Position numbers and translations under genes: made by a program. Shown piece by piece: positions 33,645 to 40,182 of a stretch of 40,182 bases of DNA. Each line of letters opens with the position of its first letter. Position 1 is the stretch's first letter. Where the stretch lies: positions 1 through 40,182 of the forward strand of contig JAGXNQ010000006.1 in the NCBI GenBank assembly GCA_019894955.1, given 5' to 3'. The notes under the pieces were generated by a model, which saw only the letters and a list, made by a program, of their open reading frames with translations, was not told the origin of the DNA and made no database searches. The DNA is from Promethearchaeota archaeon. GTDB lineage: Archaea; Asgardarchaeota; Lokiarchaeia; Sigyniarchaeales; SOKP01.

Positions 33645-35447
33645 ATGCTAAATATTTGGATTTTAACCTTTGAATTTGCGGGTGTTGCAAAATTTGGAGG
33701 ATTGGGAGAAGTACCAGCAAATCAAGCAAAGTATCTTTCTGATACTCATAATGTCACTGTTTTAATGCCCTCTCATGGACAAGTTGATCGATTAAAAGGG
33801 AAATATGAATGGATAAAATTACCAATAACTTGTGAAGGAGAAATTGATGGCACACAACTGGGATTAGATACAGCAAAAATGAATTATGAGATATCATTTT
33901 ATCAATTCAAAATTGGAAAAATGAATATAATTTTATTAAGTGGTGAAAATCCCTTAAGTAGATTTTTTCTGGATGATAAAACGATTTACAATCCTGATAC
34001 AATGAAAGGAAAGATTTGTTTATACTCCCATGGAATGAAATGTTTATCGAATCATATTATTAGAGAACAATTAAACATGAATGTCCCTGAAGTTGTTCAT
34101 TTACATGATTATCATGTGGTATTACCTTTTATTGCATTAAAGCAAGTGTTTACAAAAAATAAGTTAGAAATCGCTTCAATATTAACAATCCATTTATTAA
34201 CTTGGCCCAAATTTGGATTAGATTATTATACGATATGCAGTATTGATTCTTCTCCAATTAAAATACGAATGAAAAAAGGATTTATGTTATTGAAATTGAA
34301 GGATATTATCGCTTTATGTTATAATAATCTAAATTGGAATCAAGCTTTTGAACTTCCGACAGTAGAAAAAGTTGGAGCTATAACATGTGACCTTGTTACA
34401 AGTGTGAGCCAATCATATTTAAATTCGGATATTATACCTTATTGTGGTGGAGATTTAATTGATTTTAAGGCTGATTTTATATGGGACGGGTGTGATTGGG
34501 AATATCAAGATATACTTGTATCTGTATTAAATAATATCAGCAGTGAGTTACGCGAGTTTCTCGAAATTGACTCAACAGCTCTAATCTCAAAAAGTCATAT
34601 TAAAAAATATTTATTACAATATAAGATTGGTAATCTAAGCCAGAGTCCATTAATAAGTTCTAAAAAAGTATTAGATACTATTAATGAAATTTCAAATGGA
34701 AATCCATTCATCAAGAATGGATATATTAAACCTTTTGGTGAATCTGGACCTTTAATGTTAACAACTGGGAGAATCTCTCCCCAAAAAGGATTTGAAACGA
34801 TATTTGAATCGTTAGCTTTGGTAATTGAAGAAATTCCCAATGCAAAATTTCTATTTTTAATTCTACCGACAGATTATAGTTTATCTGAAATAAAAACCTA
34901 TGCTCAACACGTAAAAAAATATCCAAATAATTTAAGAATCATTTTTGGAGTTGCTTCTGATATTTTTTACTTAGCGCATATCGCTGCTGATGTATATTGT
35001 GCCGCATCACGATGGGAACCATTTGGTATTATGGCTCTCGAAGCAATGGCATCCAAACTGCCAATAATCGCTACAAAAGTTGGAGGACTACAGGAAACTA
35101 TTATAGATGTAAGAGATTTTCCTGAGATTGGAACAGGGATTTTAATTGAGAAAGATGATCATGTAGAGTTAGCTCATGCTATAATTTCCATCTTTAAATC
35201 TGCAGAAATAGCTGAAAAAACCAATGATTTAAAATCTAATAATATTTTTGAACCTGAACTCCTTAGATTAGCCAACCAAATTCCCGATGAAATAATAAAA
35301 TCAAGAGTGTTAATTGATCCAAGTTTCTACGAGAGTGTCAGAGAGAACTGTTATAAGAGAGTAAAAGAAAATTTTACATGGGACATTGTTACTAAGAAAC
35401 TACTAATTTTATACGATTTCTTAGCAAATCAGAGTTTGAATTCTTGA
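33645..35447 (+). CDS. glgA: GT5 glycogen/starch synthase family glycosyltransferase
   Basis: About 600 residues. The N-terminal GT-B domain opens with the sugar-nucleotide-binding loop FAGVAKFGGLGEVP, followed by VVHLHDYHVVLPF. The C-terminal domain has LTTGRISPQKGFETI and the catalytic region EPFGIMALEAMASKLPIIATKVGGLQETI with the conserved EPFG-E pattern. GT5 enzymes extend alpha-1,4-glucan from ADP- or UDP-glucose. Start at 33645 is preferred because the family begins just here (MLNIWILTFE) and AAGGA lies before it; the ATG at 33600 adds an atypical leader. The GH57 enzyme suggests a glucan storage/turnover cycle. It converges on xpd with an 11-bp gap. Confidence 0.85.
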   Translation: MLNIWILTFEFAGVAKFGGLGEVPANQAKYLSDTHNVTVLMPSHGQVDRLKGKYEWIKLPITCEGEIDGTQLGLDTAKMNYEISFYQFKIGKMNIILLSGENPLSRFFLDDKTIYNPDTMKGKICLYSHGMKCLSNHIIREQLNMNVPEVVHLHDYHVVLPFIALKQVFTKNKLEIASILTIHLLTWPKFGLDYYTICSIDSSPIKIRMKKGFMLLKLKDIIALCYNNLNWNQAFELPTVEKVGAITCDLVTSVSQSYLNSDIIPYCGGDLIDFKADFIWDGCDWEYQDILVSVLNNISSELREFLEIDSTALISKSHIKKYLLQYKIGNLSQSPLISSKKVLDTINEISNGNPFIKNGYIKPFGESGPLMLTTGRISPQKGFETIFESLALVIEEIPNAKFLFLILPTDYSLSEIKTYAQHVKKYPNNLRIIFGVASDIFYLAHIAADVYCAASRWEPFGIMALEAMASKLPIIATKVGGLQETIIDVRDFPEIGTGILIEKDDHVELAHAIISIFKSAEIAEKTNDLKSNNIFEPELLRLANQIPDEIIKSRVLIDPSFYESVRENCYKRVKENFTWDIVTKKLLILYDFLANQSLNS

Positions 35448-35458
35448 TATAGGAATCA

Positions 35459-37426
35459 TTAGTTCCAGAACGGATATAATACATTGCTTATTGCATTAGC
35501 TTCGTCAGGTATAATTTGGAGCACCTTCCGTGCCCAATCTGATATCCATTTGGATTTCTGCTTAAATCTCGAATCCATAAAAATTATTGAACCTTTATCT
35601 TTTATTTTTCTTATGGGTCGTCCAGAAGCTTGATTTGCGCGTTGTACAGCAGGGAAAAGATACGCAAAATCCCATCCTCTTCCATTGAAAGCTATATCAT
35701 AATAAGCTATTTTGGCTTTAACTCGTGGCGTTGGTAGATGATAAGGAAATCCCGCAACAATCACTGAATTCATGTAGTTTCCAGGATAATCTTCTCCTTC
35801 GGAGTTCCTTCCTCCACATACTCCAAGTAAAATAGCTCCTTGATTGGGTGAAGTACCCATGGATTTAAAATCATCAACCATTAAAGCATTTTCAGAAGCA
35901 GACAAACCCGGTTCTTCAACAAATAATTTCTTATTATATTTTCGAGCCAAATGGGAAATACCACTTGAAAATAATGAATTAAGTATCTTATATGAAGCGC
36001 AAAAAATGCCCGTGTTTGCAGGAGTAGAATAGATCACTTCCTCAATTTTAAGGATCATTTTTTTATACATCTCAGGATTTCTATTACTTCCTCGAGTATC
36101 TACTCCCTCTGTAATAAGAACTTTAATATTTTCCTTTTTAAAAGGAGAACCTCCATTAATTTCTTCATATCCCTTGCCACTTTGCTTTAATCCCATTATA
36201 TTATTATATACTTGAGGGTTCACGGTACCAGAGAGGTTCACACTCGTATGGACTTCTTTCAAAACAGGAATAACCATCTCTCTTGGATCAAGAGCGACTA
36301 TCTCAAGAGAAATATTTTGATGGATTTTAGTAGTCCTAATATTATAACAGAAAAAGTAATTATCTAAATTATAGCTATTAATCCACTTTAACCAAAAATC
36401 AGTGAAAGTCCCAACATGATCTCTTGAGATTTCTCCGTTTGCTAGTCTTTCTTCATGAATAGATACACTAAAGTTATGCATTTCTTTGATAAAATTCTTA
36501 AATTCTGTAAGTGAGCGGAACTGTAATCTTTTATTAATTTGATTCAAGAAACCTTCAGGATCAATCTCTTGTTCAGAAAACTGTATAGTTCCTTTTTTCT
36601 TATTTAGGTGAGATGATAATAATTCCACAAATTCTTGCATAAGTGGAGGTGAACGATACATTTCCAAATCCCTCAAGCATAAATTTAAAGAATAGGGTGA
36701 CAATTTTTTAGAATTTATGTCAGTTGCTACATCTATTAAATTATGGCACTCATCGATTACTAGTATACAGTTTTGAAGATCTTTTTCTATAAATGCCAGG
36801 AAATTTTCTCGGATTTGAGGATTAAAAATCCACTGATAATTGCATATTATAAGTTTCATCTTGTTTAGAAGAAATTTACTGAGAAAATAAGGACAAAGAT
36901 GTTTATCTTTACAAATATTGATAAGTTCTTCAGCATCAATTGGTTTTTCTAATATTTTTGGATCTATGAGGAGAGTGTTATCACGTTCATCTCTCTTTTT
37001 AATTAAATTAGCATAATATTTACAATTTCTATTTTTCCTAAGATCGCTACACACCGACATTGATTCTTTTGGACCTAATTTCAGCTTGAGTAACATCTCA
37101 TTTAAACACATTTCATTTCTTCCCCGAATTGAGATACCACTTACTTTATGGTTTAACCCTTTTTCTTTACGAAAATTGGAAATTCTGGTTAATTCTTTAA
37201 TGATTCGGGTATTTTGAGCGTGAGTTCTACAAGTATATATTATTTTAAAATCTTTCTCGTATGCTAAGGGTAATAGCGCACTTAATGCCATAATTGTTTT
37301 ACCACTTCCATTTGGGGCAACCAGTAGCGTATTTTTACCCTCTAGGGAGGATTGTTCTATTTTTTTGATGATACTTTCTTGTTCTTGTCTAAAATTTTTG
37401 TATGGAAAGAAATCAATGTATTTCAT
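35459..37426 (-). CDS. xpd: XPD/Rad3-family Fe-S DNA helicase
   Basis: About 655 residues of an SF2 helicase. Motif I is APNGSGKT, motif II VIDECHNL (DEAH-type DECH), motif VI QASGRPIRK. Four cysteines of the Fe-S domain are present between motifs Ia and II: Cys107 (GRNEMC), Cys126 (SVCSDL), Cys135 (NRNCKYY) and Cys178 (HLCPYF), numbered from ATG 37426. The enzyme unwinds 5'-3' DNA in repair. GTG at 37435 is an alternative start. The first 95 bp upstream are shared with the divergent membrane protein. Confidence 0.95.
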   Translation of the reverse strand: MKYIDFFPYKNFRQEQESIIKKIEQSSLEGKNTLLVAPNGSGKTIMALSALLPLAYEKDFKIIYTCRTHAQNTRIIKELTRISNFRKEKGLNHKVSGISIRGRNEMCLNEMLLKLKLGPKESMSVCSDLRKNRNCKYYANLIKKRDERDNTLLIDPKILEKPIDAEELINICKDKHLCPYFLSKFLLNKMKLIICNYQWIFNPQIRENFLAFIEKDLQNCILVIDECHNLIDVATDINSKKLSPYSLNLCLRDLEMYRSPPLMQEFVELLSSHLNKKKGTIQFSEQEIDPEGFLNQINKRLQFRSLTEFKNFIKEMHNFSVSIHEERLANGEISRDHVGTFTDFWLKWINSYNLDNYFFCYNIRTTKIHQNISLEIVALDPREMVIPVLKEVHTSVNLSGTVNPQVYNNIMGLKQSGKGYEEINGGSPFKKENIKVLITEGVDTRGSNRNPEMYKKMILKIEEVIYSTPANTGIFCASYKILNSLFSSGISHLARKYNKKLFVEEPGLSASENALMVDDFKSMGTSPNQGAILLGVCGGRNSEGEDYPGNYMNSVIVAGFPYHLPTPRVKAKIAYYDIAFNGRGWDFAYLFPAVQRANQASGRPIRKIKDKGSIIFMDSRFKQKSKWISDWARKVLQIIPDEANAISNVLYPFWN

Positions 37427-37492
37427 ATTGTACACTTTGGTATAGTGGCTTGTTATATTAAGATTTTTTCTATGCTTTATATTAGCAAAGAG

Positions 37493-37500
37493 TATAAAAG
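37493..37500 (+). promoter_or_regulatory. TATA box for the polytopic membrane protein
   Basis: TATAAAAG lies 39 bp before the ATG at 37532, which predicts a leader of about 10 nt and argues against the longer readings that begin upstream in this frame. Confidence 0.55.
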
Positions 37501-37531
37501 TTTAATTATTAAGAAAGTTTACATAGAAATT

Positions 37532-38395
37532 ATGAAGGAAAATAATACAAATGATGAATACTTGCCCCTAAAAGATATTTTGAATGAAAATTTGCTCCGA
37601 GATTTAATCATATTTATTGTATTGTTTTTATTTATTCTCACTCAATCATGGAATGATCTATTTTTATTCATATTTCCTCTCATACTATTTACATTTTCTT
37701 TGACATTCAGAATTATTAACACGAATAAATGGCGAATTTATTTATCAAATGGAATGATTATCTATAACCCTCTTGGATCTGAAAAAAAAATTGCAGATAG
37801 ATTGTACTTCTCATCAATATTATCACTTATTTTGTTATTTTGGATTGGTTCAGAGTCACTATACCATCCTCAATTAGTAGATGATTATAATTTATATTTT
37901 AATATTTTATTCATATTAGTCTACACTTTTAGTTTTTATTGGATTCTTATTGATATATGGAAAAATGCTAAAATCGAACTTCGTATTACAGGAGAGCAAG
38001 ATCAAAACATAAATACAGTTCTATCTTCTCTTGGAAGAGAGAAATCCATTCATATATCAATATACAGCATGTTAATCTTTTTAATCTTAAACGCTGTAAA
38101 TATTTTCGTCACATATCTTATTGATTTCAAATTCATATCCAGTATCTCTTATTATTTACCTGGTACGGGTATTGAAGGATCTCTTCCTCTTGAAATTTCT
38201 ATTTTTCATTTATTCCTAATGATATTATCTCCTAGTTTAACTATTTTATTTCTATTCTTGATACATAAACACATCCAAGATTTTAATGTTGATCTTCTTA
38301 ACGACACAATTCAATCTCTTCCTGAAAGCAAAAAGAATGAGATTTTGCATAATCTCTCACACATGAATAAAAATAAAAATGGGAATAATCAATAG
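37532..38395 (+). CDS. Polytopic membrane protein of unknown function
   Basis: About 287 residues. Roughly six hydrophobic segments are visible: two near residues 20-65 (LIIFIVLFLFILTQSW, FLFIFPLILFTFSLTF), then SSILSLILLFWIG, ILFILVYTFSFYWILI, IYSMLIFLILNAVNIFVTYL and ISIFHLFLMILSPSLTILFLF. The tail after the last helix is charged and Asn-rich. No recognisable motif or family. ATG at 37532 is chosen from the TATA box; ATG 37472 is in the same frame but upstream of that box. It is followed by a small GTPase gene on the same strand after 67 bp. Confidence 0.7.
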   Translation: MKENNTNDEYLPLKDILNENLLRDLIIFIVLFLFILTQSWNDLFLFIFPLILFTFSLTFRIINTNKWRIYLSNGMIIYNPLGSEKKIADRLYFSSILSLILLFWIGSESLYHPQLVDDYNLYFNILFILVYTFSFYWILIDIWKNAKIELRITGEQDQNINTVLSSLGREKSIHISIYSMLIFLILNAVNIFVTYLIDFKFISSISYYLPGTGIEGSLPLEISIFHLFLMILSPSLTILFLFLIHKHIQDFNVDLLNDTIQSLPESKKNEILHNLSHMNKNKNGNNQ

Positions 38396-38462
38396 CAATA
38401 AAGATTAATAAAAATCTATTATATTATTTATATTGATCAAACGTATTGCTTGAATTAAACTC

Positions 38463-38993
38463 ATGAGCCAATTAAAAAAATTTGTGTTTAAAATTGTTGT
38501 TGTTGGAGATGGAGGTATTGGAAAAAGTACAATGATACAACGTTTGATTACTGGAAGATTCATTGAACAGAAGATAACAATTGGAACTGATTTAGCTAGT
38601 TGGAGCATAAATTTAGATGATTTAGCAATAAGGCTTCAAATTTGGGATTTTGCTGGGGAGAAGCGCTTCCGTTTCTTTTTACCAAACTATTCCAGAGGCG
38701 CGGATGGCTGCTTGCTCTGTTATGATATTACAAGATATACAAGTTTTCAGAATCTTCAAGAGTGGTATGATATTATTAAGGAAAACACTTCAAATCCCGG
38801 ATATGTACTTGTTGGTGGAAAAGTCGATTTAGCCGATTCGAGAAGGACTGTTCAATTAGAAGAGGCTGAAGAGTTCCAAAATGAATATAATATTCCTTAT
38901 CATTTTGAAACGTCAAGCAAATCTGGTTATAAGACAAATGAAATATTTGAAACTTTAACTAGACTAATCCTAAAAAAAAGAAATTTAATATAA
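38463..38993 (+). CDS. Rab-like small GTPase
   Basis: The 176-residue G domain has G1 GDGGIGKS (15-22), Thr39 in TIGTDL, WDFAGEKRF (61-69), G4 GKVD (119-122) and G5 SSK (151-153). The Ras Gln61 position is Glu66 and the preceding DxxG reads DFAG. The Asn of NKxD is Gly. No lipid-modification cysteine is present at the C-terminus (KKRNLI). SRGADGCLLCYDIT resembles Rab-family sequences. FrhB-like protein converges on it with a 14-bp gap. Confidence 0.92.
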   Translation: MSQLKKFVFKIVVVGDGGIGKSTMIQRLITGRFIEQKITIGTDLASWSINLDDLAIRLQIWDFAGEKRFRFFLPNYSRGADGCLLCYDITRYTSFQNLQEWYDIIKENTSNPGYVLVGGKVDLADSRRTVQLEEAEEFQNEYNIPYHFETSSKSGYKTNEIFETLTRLILKKRNLI

Positions 38994-39007
38994 AAAGAGA
39001 GAATGAA

Positions 39008-39949
39008 TTATTCTAATAAATCTTTTAATTCATCAATATTCAATTCTAAATATTTAGCTGTAATATTATCCTTTCCAATGAGATTCTTGAAGTTCTTCCT
39101 TCTCTTCTTGTTAACAAAATTCTTCATTTCACTTAAGTCAGGTTCTTTAACCGTGATCTCTAAATATTTTTGTTTTAATGCATGATCCATGACTTTTTGA
39201 CCTACATCCGTTCTGATAATTAGGAATGCTTCATCACTTCCCTTAGGAGCACCCCATGGACTAAATGAAATATCTGAAAATTCTCCAGAAAAATCGGTAC
39301 AATATTTACATCCACTCATTCCTCCTGAAGAGCAAGCAAAAGCGATTTTAAATGATGTTCGTTCAGCACCAGTGTTAAAGTCTGAAACTAGAATTTTTGC
39401 TAAACCTTGGAGATGACAAGGGTTGGCTAAGATACCTATTTCTTTCTTTTTATCCATATATGCCTTTCCTATACCTGTTATCAATGGTCCAGCATTATCC
39501 ATTGTTTTTTTAGGAATATATTTTTTTGCATCCTTTGCATTATCTACTACAACTGGGAATGCTACTGGAGGTTTTGTGCTTTTTGGTTCACTTAATACAA
39601 AATGTTTTACAACTCCAAGCTCAAAAGCAGCAAGAACGAGATTATATAAAATATCATCCTTCGTTTTTGATATAACTTGCAATATATCCTTATAAACTCC
39701 AATAGCTAAATCAATTCGTTTTTGGCCAAATAATTTTTCTTCAATTTCAGGAATATTAAGAAAAGTTCTGGGGCAGGCATTATAACATAATCCTACAGTC
39801 TCGGAGCATTCATCAACAACATAAGCTTCACCTGAGTCTTCGTTAAAATCCATGTGAGGACAAAATGCATTACAACTTCCACAGTGAATGCATAAATCAG
39901 CATAAATTACTTCGTTTTCGAGATCTTGGCTGGATTTTTCTATTTTCAT
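39008..39949 (-). CDS. FrhB-like coenzyme F420 / Fe-S oxidoreductase subunit
   Basis: The 313-residue protein starts with a ferredoxin-like 4Fe-4S site (CIHCGSCNAFCP, then CSETVGLCYNACPR) followed by FrhB N- and C-domains. These are seen in VYKDILQVISKTKDD, AFELGVVKHFVLSEP, ANPCHLQGLAK, FACSSGGMSGCKYC, and SPWGAPKGSDEAFLIIRT, the flavin/F420-binding segments of the family. FrhB-type subunits reduce F420 or a ferredoxin in hydrogenases, formate dehydrogenase, and heterodisulfide-reductase-linked complexes. No partner subunit is in view; the redox partner cannot be named. Confidence 0.85.
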   Translation of the reverse strand: MKIEKSSQDLENEVIYADLCIHCGSCNAFCPHMDFNEDSGEAYVVDECSETVGLCYNACPRTFLNIPEIEEKLFGQKRIDLAIGVYKDILQVISKTKDDILYNLVLAAFELGVVKHFVLSEPKSTKPPVAFPVVVDNAKDAKKYIPKKTMDNAGPLITGIGKAYMDKKKEIGILANPCHLQGLAKILVSDFNTGAERTSFKIAFACSSGGMSGCKYCTDFSGEFSDISFSPWGAPKGSDEAFLIIRTDVGQKVMDHALKQKYLEITVKEPDLSEMKNFVNKKRRKNFKNLIGKDNITAKYLELNIDELKDLLE

Positions 39950-40073
39950 AAGATTGTTTCACTATCTTTTAATATGTATAATATTTAGGGTTTTAATAAT
40001 TAATATTTGAAATTTTTTATAAAATTTAAAGGTGTAGATCTATAGTGTGAATTTTCACACTAATCCTATTTAT

Positions 40074-40181
40074 TTAACATTCTCTTTCAGGTTCATTTTC
40101 ATTTAGATAACGTGAACAAGTATCATCTAGTTTTTTAAGTACATGCTCTCTATCTTTCCAAACTATCCAGGCACTTCCAGA
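40074..40181 (-). CDS. 3' fragment of an unidentified gene (5' end outside window)
   Basis: A minus-strand frame enters from the window edge and ends at TAA (40074-40076), giving 35 residues: SGSAWIVWKDREHVLKK, then LDDTCSRYLNENEPEREC. The peptide has a Trp-rich strand followed by a charged helix. Family not recognised. The frame is open to the edge and codon use is unremarkable. Confidence 0.5.
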   Translation of the reverse strand, partial: SGSAWIVWKDREHVLKKLDDTCSRYLNENEPEREC

Positions 40182-40182
40182 T

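Noticed and set aside
1-40182. tRNA, rRNA or CRISPR features
   Set aside because: No T-loop GGTTCRA-type core with matching acceptor stem, no rRNA-like block and no regularly spaced repeat could be recognised. A covariance search would be needed to exclude a diverged or intron-containing tRNA.

Overview
The window is AT-rich DNA (roughly 30% G+C by eye) with an archaeal information-processing core: histone, eL21, eL33, RNA polymerase Rpb4/RpoF, KsgA/Dim1, Pus10, NurA, XPD, archaeal 3-dehydroquinate synthase II and QueD. It also carries eukaryote-like cell-biology genes: three Ras/Rab-type small GTPases, a Roadblock/LC7-domain protein, a Snf7/ESCRT-III protein and a large zinc-finger protein with a possible PH/GRAM domain. 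This combination points to an Asgard archaeon, most likely Lokiarchaeia-like. That placement is an inference from gene content; I ran no phylogeny.

Layout. 1-5.4 kb: a 3' gene fragment of higher G+C, two tandem paralogous membrane proteins with C-terminal zinc ribbons (the first is cut short at a long palindrome), an ADP-forming acyl-CoA synthetase alpha subunit, a DMT transporter, a GNAT acetyltransferase and a Cys-rich hypothetical. 5.4-7.1 kb (-): a divergent ketol-acid reductoisomerase-like protein behind a small GTPase. 7.3-10.5 kb: a basic tail-anchored protein with a calcium-loop motif, the histone with a good promoter, a duplicated histone 3' flank associated with C2H2 zinc-finger remnants, an LRR protein and a radical SAM/SPASM enzyme that seems to start at ATT. 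10.7-13.4 kb: a second GTPase, a CPBP protease and NurA.

13.4-18.0 kb (-) is the conserved archaeal translation/transcription block pus10 - eL21 - rpoF - DUF655 - ksgA - hemK-like. 18.1-25.7 kb (-): a GPH-type sugar transporter, the Roadblock protein, a P-loop nucleoside-kinase-like protein, a zinc-ribbon/degenerate-CPBP membrane protein, a GH57 enzyme and an unusual SDR-QueC fusion. queD lies divergently beside the fusion, so two preQ0 (archaeosine precursor) steps are paired.

26.3-30.9 kb: DHQ synthase II, ESCRT-III, the convergent 695-residue zinc-finger protein, and eL33. 31-40 kb: a neutral-ceramidase-like protein, a C69/secernin-type peptidase, a GT5 glycogen synthase, XPD helicase, a polytopic membrane protein, a third GTPase, an FrhB-like Fe-S flavoprotein and the 3' end of an unidentified gene.

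Genes are tightly packed. Convergent pairs are often separated by 2-15 bp or overlap. The most distinctive content is the ESCRT-III / zinc-finger-PH-like pair, the SDR-QueC fusion, the altered KARI-like enzyme, and the histone 3' flank that is duplicated and reads in frame into a C2H2 finger. No rRNA, tRNA, CRISPR array or intact insertion sequence was found.
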